A stretch of DNA of 64,000 nucleotides, from the NCBI RefSeq assembly GCF_002158995.1, contig NZ_LOHF01000001.1, forward strand, positions 438,437-502,436. The letters are read 5' to 3'. Below, in pieces: positions 37,595-45,791 of the stretch. Numbering within the stretch: position 1 is the stretch's first letter; every line of letters starts with the position of its first letter. This DNA is from Pseudomonas caspiana. GTDB taxonomy: Bacteria; Pseudomonadota; Gammaproteobacteria; Pseudomonadales; Pseudomonadaceae. The notes beneath the pieces are model-generated. The model ran no database searches, was not told the origin of the DNA, and saw nothing but the letters and a program-made list of their open reading frames with translations. The position numbers and the translations under genes are program-made.

Positions 37595-38229
37595 TGGGAG
37601 AGAAAGTTGAGTCGATAGACGCCGATAAAATTCGGGTTGGCAGCGTCGGGTATCCATCGGGTGTCCTTCCATGTCATGAGTTGCTGCAGGCTTGCCGAGC
37701 GCATGCCGTTGTCAGTGGGTGTCGTGGTGCCGGTGTGATAGGCGATGTAGCGGCCCATCCAGATCATCAGGTGCTGATCGTCGCCCTGATCGAAAAACAT
37801 CAGGTCGCCCGGTCGGGCCTGAGCCATGTCGCGTCCGACCAGATGACTGTTGAACTGAATCAGTTTGATCGCATTCACATAGGGCCCGGTTTTCCCGTCG
37901 CCCTGCTGCCACTGCTGTGCGAGTCCTCGCTGAGCGTCGCTCAGTTGCATCTCGGGCGGCAGGTATCGGTTGGACAAACCATTGCTGCGCAGCCACTTAT
38001 CGTCATGAACCTTCAGCGCTTCATTACTGGCAAAGCGCACCAGACCAGCGCAATCCTGCTGATACCAGCGCGGGCTGGGGCCCTGGGCCAATTGCTCTTG
38101 AGCAATCCTTACAAACCAGGCACGGAATACCTGAGATTGCTGCGCGTCGAGCGCTGGCACCGCACTGGCAAACGCAGGGCCGCCGAGCAGTATCGCCAAC
38201 AGCGCAAGGCCCCGACCCAGAGCAATCAC
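37591..38229 (-). CDS. yfaT: DUF1175 protein YfaT/MagE-like, NlpC/P60-like
   Basis: 212-residue exported protein. The GTG at 38229 overlaps the YfaA-like stop (GTGA) and begins the signal peptide ([19 protein letters not shown]). The pattern DCAGLVRFA (candidate catalytic Cys, residue ~60), PGDLMFFD and HLMIWMG (candidate His) matches NlpC/P60 cysteine peptidase order, which usually cleaves peptidoglycan stem peptides. DUF1175 is placed in this group by resemblance only. The stop overlaps the start of the alpha-2-macroglobulin gene. It may process cell wall or the macroglobulin's partners. Confidence 0.75.
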   Translation of the reverse strand: MIALGRGLALLAILLGGPAFASAVPALDAQQSQVFRAWFVRIAQEQLAQGPSPRWYQQDCAGLVRFASNEALKVHDDKWLRSNGLSNRYLPPEMQLSDAQRGLAQQWQQGDGKTGPYVNAIKLIQFNSHLVGRDMAQARPGDLMFFDQGDDQHLMIWMGRYIAYHTGTTTPTDNGMRSASLQQLMTWKDTRWIPDAANPNFIGVYRLNFLSQ

Positions 38230-40001
38230 AGCGGCTTCCACTCCAGTGGCATCCACTGCCACAGGCCATCGGGTTCAGCGCCTTTTGGCAATGTCAGCGC
38301 GTACTTGCCGTAACCACCGAGCCTCTTCAGTTTCGGGATCAGATGAGTCTGCGCGGCGTTGTAAAAAACCGGCTCCATGTCCTTGGGCAAACTGCCCAGG
38401 GTTTCCTGCTGCAGGAGTTGCGCAATGGCCCCAGGGTTGAAATAGACCGGAACCAGTTGATCGCCTGGAAGCACGTCAGCCAGCGGCGGGAAACGTTTGT
38501 CGAGGGTGCCGACAGCTTTGTCCACGAGCTGATCATCAAGGGAAAACAGTAATGTCGAACCGTGACGCGCCAGGCTGACCTTCATGAACGCATTGCCGCT
38601 GACAGCGTCAGGATTTTCCGCGTCTCTGGCCAGATACGGACCAAAACGGGTGCTGACTTGTCGCTGCCATTGATGGCTGTCGCCCTGCTGCTTCTCGACC
38701 ACCGGGAACACATGACCTTCGGTGTTTGCTTCGTAGGCGCCGACCATGGAACCGAACAGCTTGCCCAGATCGCCGTCAAGGCTGGCGCTGTTTTTGTCGG
38801 TCAGATTGGCCACCAGCAACGGCGTGTACAACCGTGAATCGGCGTACCAGCAAAGACCCGCTGCATCAGAGATGTACGCAGTGAGCGCTTGGGCAACCGG
38901 CTCCTCTGCGCCGAGCTTCACCAGCAATGGCTTTTGTTGCGCGGCCGCAAGGGGCAGGGCCACACACGCGCTGGCCCCTATGGGCATCGCTTGCCAGATC
39001 GGTTTGAAATCAAAACCTGGCTGATTTTCGGTTTCGTTCATCGCCAGAAAGCTGTGCCAGCCCTTCTCGTCCATTTCAAAACGCAGACCGGCGAAGTTCG
39101 GAATGAAGCGCTGATACCCCATGGCCAGAACACTGGCATTGATCGACAGACGTTGCTTCACCTGCGGCGCGCGCGGCTGCAAACCGAATGCTTCGGTAAA
39201 CAGTTTTTCGCCACTGAGTAATGCAGCGAGGGCTTCGGGCGAAATGCTGCCGGACTCCAGAGCAGACTGTTCGGCTGCCTGCCCCTGAGGCTGACCCACG
39301 CTGGACGGCGCTTGTCCATACAGAGTCCAATCGCGCCCCGCAATCTTGTTGGGGTTTGACACCACCACCAGCTTGTCGCCATAGGAGGCGAACGCCAGCG
39401 ACTTGCTGGCGTTGTAATTCAGAAGATAAAGCGGCACTTCATCGGAGCCGATCTTCACGACACCAATTTCGCTCAATTGCGGGTCATAGAGCACTTTGAG
39501 TAGTTGCTCCAGCATCTTGGCCATGCCGCCACGATCCATGACCATGAGAAAGTCTTTGAGTCGCCCGTCCTTGCCACGCCACAGTGCGATGTCCGCAGGC
39601 TGATCAAGGAGTTGTTCAATCAGGGTGTCCTGTAATGTCAGGTCGTACTCGTAAATGATTCTGCGCAGGCTGCCGATCAACCCGAGGCGGTCAGCATGGG
39701 TTTCGTAATAGAAAACGAAATCTTCGGTCAGTGTGTCCTTGAGGAACGGCACCGCCAGCAGATCCTTGGGCAACTGGCTCAAGGACGTGGTTTCCAGCAG
39801 GCCATCCGGACGGCTCAAACGCAGTCTGTCGCTGGCAATTTCGGCCATTGGCGCCTTGGGTTTGTGCATGAACCAGCCCATTGCACCGGCCACACCGGCG
39901 ACCACACACAGCCCGCCCAACAGCAACGGCCAACGTCGGGCAGGTTTAACGACGGGCGTGCCGGTTGGCTCGGAAGTCGCTGAAGTCGAGTTATCGCTCA
40001 T
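38226..40001 (-). CDS. yfaA: DUF2138 membrane-anchored protein YfaA/MagC-like
   Basis: 591-residue protein with a short cytoplasmic N-terminus, one membrane anchor (about 24-43, [18 protein letters not shown]) and a large periplasmic region. Recognisable DUF2138 features are the early [20 protein letters not shown] and the aromatic-rich [20 protein letters not shown]. The ATG at 40001 is preferred to a start 15 bp upstream. Family role unknown; in P. aeruginosa the operon products form an inner-membrane complex around MagD. It overlaps yfaT by GTGA and follows yfaP by 36 bp. Confidence 0.75.
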   Translation of the reverse strand: MSDNSTSATSEPTGTPVVKPARRWPLLLGGLCVVAGVAGAMGWFMHKPKAPMAEIASDRLRLSRPDGLLETTSLSQLPKDLLAVPFLKDTLTEDFVFYYETHADRLGLIGSLRRIIYEYDLTLQDTLIEQLLDQPADIALWRGKDGRLKDFLMVMDRGGMAKMLEQLLKVLYDPQLSEIGVVKIGSDEVPLYLLNYNASKSLAFASYGDKLVVVSNPNKIAGRDWTLYGQAPSSVGQPQGQAAEQSALESGSISPEALAALLSGEKLFTEAFGLQPRAPQVKQRLSINASVLAMGYQRFIPNFAGLRFEMDEKGWHSFLAMNETENQPGFDFKPIWQAMPIGASACVALPLAAAQQKPLLVKLGAEEPVAQALTAYISDAAGLCWYADSRLYTPLLVANLTDKNSASLDGDLGKLFGSMVGAYEANTEGHVFPVVEKQQGDSHQWQRQVSTRFGPYLARDAENPDAVSGNAFMKVSLARHGSTLLFSLDDQLVDKAVGTLDKRFPPLADVLPGDQLVPVYFNPGAIAQLLQQETLGSLPKDMEPVFYNAAQTHLIPKLKRLGGYGKYALTLPKGAEPDGLWQWMPLEWKPL

Positions 40002-40037
40002 GTTCACAAAACCCAATTCATCCGTGGGAGGGGATGA

Positions 40038-40871
40038 TCAATAGTTGAATGTCTTGACCAAGAGCAGGTCACCAATGCCCCGCAAAGGCACGATGAATGT
40101 CTCGCGTTTTTCATTGACAGTGTTTTCGTTGAGCACCAGGTTTATCTGCGAAGTAATCACTTCTTTTTCGTTACTGGCTTCATTGAAGTTATAACCGCCG
40201 CCACTGCTGTAGTTACCCCAGTAATTCACGTAAATCAGATAGGTGCCCTGCAGCGGCGCAGTCATGGTGAACATTTCGGGGCCAGGTCCATCCACACTGT
40301 CGGTATCCAGACCGCCGCCGTTGGTCAGCACTGGATGGGCGAAGAACGCGTGTTGGCCGTCGGGTGTAACGATGTGCAGATCGAGCTCCGCTTTTGGATC
40401 ATCCCATCCCAGCACGACACGAATACGTGCTGGCGTGCGCTGGTTGTTGGCTTCGTAAAACTGCACGCGTTTGAGGGATTTGCCTTCGGCGCTGCGCACC
40501 TCGACACTGTTGGAGCCCGCACCAAAGGCGTATGGCCGGGCAAAGCGCCCCTGCTCATCCGTATAGAGGTTCAACGGGTTGCCATTGACCGCGAGAACGT
40601 TGGGGCCGCGTTGTTTGCCAAGGGCCTTGATCTGGCCCTCGATCATGGTGCGACTGCGCTGTCCGCCGCGGTCGATGGGAGGTGTGGGATACGCGACTCG
40701 TGGGGCTTCACTTCGATCCAGAAGGCCGTTGTAACGCCAGCCGCCCACAGGTTCTGAAAGTGCTGACGAAGGCTCGGCCAGAACCGCCGTTGCCGAGCTA
40801 AACGTGATTGCCAGCGCCATCAAACAACACGTTGGCGCGCCTCCAAACAGCTTGTCACTGGTCCAGCGCAT
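40038..40871 (-). CDS. yfaP: DUF2135 exported protein YfaP/MagA-like
   Basis: 277-residue exported protein, first gene of the macroglobulin operon. The ATG at 40871 gives signal peptide LMALAITFSSATAVLA. The DUF2135 domain is clear in the second half: IRVVLGWDDPKAELDLHIVT, HAFFAHP, GPEMFTMTAPLQGTYLIYVNYWG. This looks like a beta-sandwich, with acidic residues that may bind metal. It lies 178 bp downstream of operator copy H. The role within the complex is not known. Confidence 0.8.
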   Translation of the reverse strand: MRWTSDKLFGGAPTCCLMALAITFSSATAVLAEPSSALSEPVGGWRYNGLLDRSEAPRVAYPTPPIDRGGQRSRTMIEGQIKALGKQRGPNVLAVNGNPLNLYTDEQGRFARPYAFGAGSNSVEVRSAEGKSLKRVQFYEANNQRTPARIRVVLGWDDPKAELDLHIVTPDGQHAFFAHPVLTNGGGLDTDSVDGPGPEMFTMTAPLQGTYLIYVNYWGNYSSGGGYNFNEASNEKEVITSQINLVLNENTVNEKRETFIVPLRGIGDLLLVKTFNY

Positions 40872-41338
40872 GAAGGCACCCTGTTTATTATGGGAATTAA
40901 ACGCTAAGTCCATACCGCGCAACGTCAGCTCTGCTGAGCAGTGGGGCACGGGAATGTCGAATAGAACTTGTTGGTGCTCGCACGTTCATGACCAGAAGTC
41001 GCAGGAGCAATTGCCAGGCATTATTCTTGGAGGCCAGTCCGGCTTTCAATAGCACACATGTACTATGTTTTATCGGTCTGAGTCACTTCACGATATGCCC
41101 GTGCACCTGGCTCAATAGAGCAATGACCATTAGCGCTATTAGCAAGGCGGCTTTGATTGCCAGGCTCACGTTATCGCGCTGTCGACTGCGTCATTGCACA
41201 GATAAATACCCGGCTCAGGAAAACCTGACAACCTGCGCGATTTCGTTAACAGAGTGCTCGCCCCCGTATTCGGGAAGTTCTAAGTGCCAGCAACCTGGGC
41301 TGACTGCTTCCAATACATCGCCACTCGAGGTTTGTTAA
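40872..41338. other. Divergent intergenic region with operator copy H
   Basis: 467 bp separating the macroglobulin operon (minus) from the DUF4189 gene (plus). Besides operator copy H (41049-41066) I see no gene; small ORFs here have no ribosome-binding site or recognisable product. Confidence 0.5.
41049..41066. promoter_or_regulatory. Palindromic operator, copy H
   Basis: ATAGCACACATGTACTAT between yfaP (minus, start 40871) and the DUF4189 gene (plus, start 41339). On the minus strand an AT-rich GAATAAT stretch lies about 22 bp away; the plus-strand side has ATATGC at a greater distance. Confidence 0.75.
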
Positions 41339-41830
41339 ATGCTCCGCTCTTTCTCGTATCTATTCCTGCTTGGCTCGATTATTTCTGCCACCGCCGTGGG
41401 CCAAACGCGATGCCCAATCGGAGTCCAGGCGGGAAACATCCAATGCATACCGGATGATCCTCAGGCAGAAGTGAACGCCGCTCCCAGGCCAACAGGTGAA
41501 TGGATCAAAACCTGGGGGGCGATCGCCAGTTCGGAAAACGGTGATATCGGCAGCAGTACCGGGAAATTTTCAAAAAAAGACGCCGAAGCTGAAGCAATAA
41601 AGATCTGTGCGGACTTTGGGAATTCGGACTGCAAGGTCAACATGACATATAAAAATCAATGTGTGGCCGTGGTTCAGGCTGCGAAAGGTCGTACAGGCGG
41701 GAAGATCATCACCGCTGAAACTGCGGACATTGCAAAACGAACTGCACTGCGAAAATGCCAAGATGACTCCGGGGCGCAATGTTTCGTCAGGGGCACCGAT
41801 TGCACCGAGCCGTTCTTCAGGAAGTTCTGA
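41339..41830 (+). CDS. DUF4189 family exported protein, second copy
   Basis: 163-residue exported protein, paralogue of the gene at 29114. Signal peptide about 1-20, then QTRCPIGVQAGNIQCIPDDP, GEWIKTWGAIA, CADFGNSDCKVNMTYKNQC and a final GTDCTEPFFRKF. All positions expected for paired cysteines are present. GAGG lies 9 nt before the ATG. It ends 38 bp from the 3' end of the convergent KGKDVNEA lipoprotein gene. Operator copy H lies 273 bp upstream. Confidence 0.75.
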   Translation: MLRSFSYLFLLGSIISATAVGQTRCPIGVQAGNIQCIPDDPQAEVNAAPRPTGEWIKTWGAIASSENGDIGSSTGKFSKKDAEAEAIKICADFGNSDCKVNMTYKNQCVAVVQAAKGRTGGKIITAETADIAKRTALRKCQDDSGAQCFVRGTDCTEPFFRKF

Positions 41831-41867
41831 CGCGTCGCTTATTTACTGCTGACAGTTGAGACCTGTT

Positions 41868-42308
41868 TCAACTACCGAAATACCAACTCTTCGACATCCG
41901 TGTGCATCCCGAACCCACCGCCTTCGCTTCTCTGATGATATTTCGAGTGTCGACCTGGAGATTGACCGTGCAGTAGTGATTCACGCGTTTATAGGCGTAG
42001 GTGTGCACAATGACGGGCCGACCTGAGTCGACATCCTGGTACGAACCTGTTTGCTCCGGCACATCTTCGTAATAAGCCAGCGCTTCCCATTGGTATAACC
42101 CCCCGCCACTGCCCGGAATGGAGTCGGCAATGATGCTGGGCACAGGTGTTGGCTCATACACGGGATTGCCCATGGTTGAGAACAGAAACCCTTTTGCTTC
42201 ATTGACGTCTTTGCCTTTGAGCTGGTTTATCATTTCGTGTTCGGGATGAAGGCTAACGCAACCCGAAACGGACATAAACATCAGCGCCATTACTGTCATC
42301 TTGAACAT
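41868..42308 (-). CDS. Lipoprotein, KGKDVNEA family, second copy
   Basis: 146-residue lipoprotein with signal peptide MFKMTVMALMFMSVSGC (VSGC lipobox). The mature part contains QLKGKDVNEAKGFLFSTMGNP, matching the paralogue at 30696, and VNHYCTVNLQVDTRNII, matching its YCYVKVIADPQDIV segment. These conserved segments define the family; its function is unknown. It is divergent from the lipoprotein at 42676 across operator copy I, about 150 bp upstream. Confidence 0.7.
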   Translation of the reverse strand: MFKMTVMALMFMSVSGCVSLHPEHEMINQLKGKDVNEAKGFLFSTMGNPVYEPTPVPSIIADSIPGSGGGLYQWEALAYYEDVPEQTGSYQDVDSGRPVIVHTYAYKRVNHYCTVNLQVDTRNIIREAKAVGSGCTRMSKSWYFGS

Positions 42309-42675
42309 TATTTCAATCCAGGCCTTAGAAAAAATTCAGCACACAGAGACTAGTCAGTGATTCGCTCAATCATCGGGAGTCATGCAGGATGCATACAACT
42401 TAATGCGGCAGCCTGATGTTCTTTTGAGCATGGTCACCTATAAGACCAGAGCCCCTCAATAGCACATGTGTACTATTGCCCACGTCACTGAGCCGACGTT
42501 AACGTCAACGCCAGTCAGTCGCCACCGATGCGGCCGCTGACTCAACTATTTCTGAACAGGCCTCGCAATGCGTCCCACACAAGCGGTGTTGGTTAATTGC
42601 ACATTTAGCAAAATATTTACCTGCCGAGCACGATGCCTTGCATAAACTTTCTCACTAATAAACAGGCGTAATATC
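42309..42675. other. Divergent intergenic region with operator copy I
   Basis: 367 bp between the divergent lipoprotein genes. It contains operator copy I and no credible gene. Between about 42530 and 42660 there is no recognisable signal other than AT-rich sequence before the start at 42676. Confidence 0.5.
42459..42476. promoter_or_regulatory. Palindromic operator, copy I
   Basis: ATAGCACATGTGTACTAT between lipoprotein genes starting at 42308 (minus) and 42676 (plus). A weak plus-strand TTAACG lies 22 bp after it. Confidence 0.75.
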
Positions 42676-43053
42676 ATGATCCCCAATGGAACTCTGGCTC
42701 GGGCGCTCAGCACAGTTACCGCGGTACTTTTATTACAAGGCTGCGGAATGATCGCGTCGAAAACGGTCAGCGATAGCGGCCTGCAGGAAAAGGCAGCCGT
42801 CACACTTAATACCACGCCTGAGAAAGTGCGAATTTTTGACAAGCGCGCCGAGATCGATTCTGTGAAATTTAAAGCACAGACAAACAAGGGGGTTTACAAC
42901 TGCTACTACACAACTCTCGTCGCCCTTGATTCGGACACGCTGTGTTCTGGCCCTGTCGAGGGTTCTGCACAGCAGACCGGCAACCAAGCTCCGGCACCGG
43001 CCTCCGCACCCGCAAACTGTAATGCATTGTTGAAAGCTGCCGGACGTTGCTGA
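42676..43053 (+). CDS. Small lipoprotein, IASKT family, second copy
   Basis: 125-residue lipoprotein: signal peptide ending VLLLQGC, then GMIASKT immediately after the lipidated Cys as in the protein at 301-615. The middle (PEKVRIFDKRAEIDSVKFKA) aligns with the paralogue's PEDLTLVNRRTDGTNTYANF. A Pro/Ala-rich C-terminal tail (PAPASAPANC) is specific to this copy. The gene at 43055 begins 1 bp after its stop, so they form a pair downstream of operator copy I. Confidence 0.7.
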   Translation: MIPNGTLARALSTVTAVLLLQGCGMIASKTVSDSGLQEKAAVTLNTTPEKVRIFDKRAEIDSVKFKAQTNKGVYNCYYTTLVALDSDTLCSGPVEGSAQQTGNQAPAPASAPANCNALLKAAGRC

Positions 43054-43054
43054 A

Positions 43055-44176
43055 ATGAGTACGCTATCGACTCACGCCCTTTTGCTGTTCAGCGCCAGTA
43101 TATGTGGCGTAGCGCTGAGCGGCTGCGTACCGGCGACATCGTCGCCCTACGCTGGTTACTCGCCGTACGGCACTACTCAGGCAGTTCCAGCGCAGCCTGC
43201 CTCCAGGTTTGCTCAAAATAACGCAAAAGATGAAATGCTTGCGCAGTTCAAAAGCGCAGGCGAAGCGATCGTTGTCGTACCCAGCCCAAGCCTGGATAGC
43301 CTGCACACTGACTTTCAGAACAGTGACTCGATCGCCAATTTCCTGAGGATGCGCTCGGGCACCACCGAGTGGACGAATACTTCGCGTCCCTCTTCTACAT
43401 TCAAGGTGGGGTACGACACCAAAAATCGCGGCGACGAGAACGACCCTAAACACGCTTACTTCCAGGTGGTTTTCGGGCGGACGATGTACATGATTTATCT
43501 GGTCGATCCTGGCCATTACTCGATTAGCGGTGTGAGCTACAACTTGCCACGAACGCGTGGTTTCGAAACCCCCGGTGGACGTAATATCAGCCCATCGTCC
43601 CTAGGCCATGCGATGCTCAAATCCTTCACGATAGATGAGTTCGAGCACGGCAAAAAATGGCAGGACGCAACCTACCGCAATGAGACAGTTCAGGAGGATT
43701 ACTGCACCTCAAGGCGCGTGGTCAACAATGAATGCACCAGTTGGGGGAAGTCATCCTATGACGTCAAGCAACAGACCTCCGAGGCTGGCTGGGTACCCAG
43801 CATTCAGCAGAACACCCTTGAAGCCCGCTCGGTAAAGGTCGAGCTGAACAAGGAGTTTGCCGCCTTTGATATCGCTGCTGGCGAAGTCATTCTGATCGAC
43901 GGTTTCTTCGCAGAACCACCCGCCGCAACGTTCAAGGACAAAAGCTGCAAGCAGGCGGATCAGGAGCAGATGCGCTGCGAGCTTAAACAAGTCTCCCTGG
44001 TACAAATGCTTGGGGAACTAGAAGAGGTCAGGAAAGCCGACAACCCTGCGGATTGGGGCATGCCTAAACTGGCGCAAACGCTGAAAGCGCTTACTTATCG
44101 CCCAATCCAGATTAAGGCACGTGAAGTCCAGGGCGATTCGGCGTGGGGCCCGACGTACGCTTTGAAGGCCGAGTAG
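43055..44176 (+). CDS. Large lipoprotein of unknown function
   Basis: 373-residue lipoprotein: signal peptide with ALSGC lipobox (residues ~20-24), then a short Ser/Pro/Tyr-rich segment (SSPYAGYSPYGTTQAVP) typical of a surface linker, then a folded domain from about 70. Features include FQVVFGRTMYMIYLVDPGHYSI (beta-rich core), cysteines at DYCTSRRVVNNEC and later KSCKQADQEQMRC, suggesting disulfides. No family recognised. It is cotranscribed with the IASKT lipoprotein. Confidence 0.65.
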   Translation: MSTLSTHALLLFSASICGVALSGCVPATSSPYAGYSPYGTTQAVPAQPASRFAQNNAKDEMLAQFKSAGEAIVVVPSPSLDSLHTDFQNSDSIANFLRMRSGTTEWTNTSRPSSTFKVGYDTKNRGDENDPKHAYFQVVFGRTMYMIYLVDPGHYSISGVSYNLPRTRGFETPGGRNISPSSLGHAMLKSFTIDEFEHGKKWQDATYRNETVQEDYCTSRRVVNNECTSWGKSSYDVKQQTSEAGWVPSIQQNTLEARSVKVELNKEFAAFDIAAGEVILIDGFFAEPPAATFKDKSCKQADQEQMRCELKQVSLVQMLGELEEVRKADNPADWGMPKLAQTLKALTYRPIQIKAREVQGDSAWGPTYALKAE

Positions 44177-44325
44177 AGATGCGACATTAAGCGCCGTCAC
44201 AGGCTCAACTGACGTGACGATGTTGGTTCGATCGTGACAATTGAACGCGATAGTTCGAATGGCGTTATCACCGCACCTTTTCTTGCGACCTGCACTTCGA
44301 TAGGTGTCAAAGACCGGGATAAGAG

Positions 44326-44713
44326 ATGAAAAGATCGCGCCTCTCGCCTGCTCGTCATTTTTGATAATAAGTATGCAGGTCGTAGCACAGACCCGCTGCC
44401 CGATGGGCGCTATTGCGGGATCAGATGCGGAGGGCGAGTCGGGCGGTGCCGTCGGCAAGTTTTATGAACGCGAGGCGCGAGATCAGCGATGCGTCTATGC
44501 GCCAAAGGCGAAGCGAAAGATTGCAAAGTAGATTTTGTATTCTTCAATCAATGTGCCGCCAGGATTTCGTCAAAAACAATCAGCTATATCTAGGGGGCGG
44601 AAAGCGTGGAGATTGCAATTGATCTAGCAACGAAAGACTGCGAGATGAATGGGGGCGCCCCATGCAGCGTTATTTATTCAGCTTGTACTGACCCGGTTTT
44701 CAGAAAATATTAG
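44326..44713 (+). pseudogene. Decayed DUF4189 gene
   Basis: A third DUF4189 copy, broken. From an ATG at 44326 the leader changes frame (MKRSRLSP, then LACSSFLIISMQVVA), followed by QTRCPMGAIAGS, a lost middle, and after another shift GKFYEREARDQA, DCKVDFVFFNQCAA, an in-frame stop near 44592, and a recognisable end EIAIDLATKDCEMNG, SACTDPVFRKY with stop at 44711-44713. At least two frameshifts and one stop are needed to explain it. It is closest in layout to the copy at 41339, suggesting local duplication. The remaining 44714-44983 shows nothing recognisable. Confidence 0.75.
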
Positions 44714-44983
44714 TCGACACCCGGGCAAGCTGTTCTATGCTCAGAGACTGTTGCACTCGGAATTAAGGGCCCGGCCTTGCCGAATATACCCCGCGCCACA
44801 GCCTCCCAGGCAACCTAGTCCCCTCCCGTCCCCTTCCCAGGGAAACCGCACACAAATTTTCGTTTGAAAAGTTCCCTTACCAGTGCAACTTTGCGACGAA
44901 ACCATACTCTGACTGCGTATCACTTTTGATACAGATCATGTCCTCGTATGTATGATGCTCCCTTGGATTACGGAGACAGACGA

Positions 44984-45607
44984 ATGTCGTGCAGAATTAT
45001 CGTGGCTGACGACCACCCGCTGTTTCGTGAAGGTATGTTTCGGACCATCGAGCGACTGCTGCCCGGGTCGATCATTGAGCAAGCCAGCAATCTCGATGAA
45101 GTGCTGGCATTGGCTCGGTCCGGCGCGGAAGTTGATACGTTGTTTCTGGATCTGCATTTCCCCGGTTTGAGTTCGATGCAGGCCATCGCCGAACTCCGCG
45201 CGGAATTTAAACGCACGTCAATCATAGTGGTGTCCATGGTCGATGATCTGGAGACCATCTCCCTCGTCATGGCGCATGGCGCGGACGGGTTTATCGGCAA
45301 GAACATCGATCCCCAGGAAATTGCCGAGTCCATCCTTGCTATTCGTGAAGGTGAGATTGTCGTCAAATACAAACCCGGCGGCTCGATCCTTAACGATGCA
45401 GACGTGAAGATTCTCAGTCACCTGACAGCTCGCCAGAAGCAGGTACTGAGTCTGGTGGCCTCTGGAAAAACCAACAAGGAAATCGCCAAGGAACTGGGTG
45501 TCTCACCCTTTACCGTGCGCATCCATGTATCCAGTCTGCTCAAGGTACTGGGTGTTCCCACACGCTCAGCCGCGGCAGCTCAGTTTTCCAGCCTGGTCGT
45601 CAAGTAA
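44984..45607 (+). CDS. LuxR/NarL-type response regulator
   Basis: 207-residue two-component response regulator. The ATG at 44984 (GGAG upstream) starts MSCRIIVADDHP; the ORF is open further upstream without a site. The receiver domain (1-120) has the acidic DD pair, LFLDLHFPG with the phospho-acceptor Asp and FIGKN with the conserved Lys. The C-terminal HTH (about 140-205) is a LuxR type: LTARQKQVLSLVASGKTNKEIAKELGVSPFTVRIHVSSL. It lies 184 bp before a hybrid kinase gene in the same direction. It has no palindromic operator of its own but sits inside the zone where those operators occur. Confidence 0.85.
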   Translation: MSCRIIVADDHPLFREGMFRTIERLLPGSIIEQASNLDEVLALARSGAEVDTLFLDLHFPGLSSMQAIAELRAEFKRTSIIVVSMVDDLETISLVMAHGADGFIGKNIDPQEIAESILAIREGEIVVKYKPGGSILNDADVKILSHLTARQKQVLSLVASGKTNKEIAKELGVSPFTVRIHVSSLLKVLGVPTRSAAAAQFSSLVVK

Positions 45608-45791
45608 CGCAGGGCTGACGCCATGTCGGTCTTAACGTTTCAGACGACCAATGCCCCGTCTTGTTTATGCAAGGGCAATTAAAAACATACGGACCTCCCC
45701 TTCAGCGGAGGACAGAAGAGTCCGGTGTTATAACCGTATTATTTGATCCGGCCTGGCAATCTTTCGGCTAATTCCAGGATAAGGCGCAACG

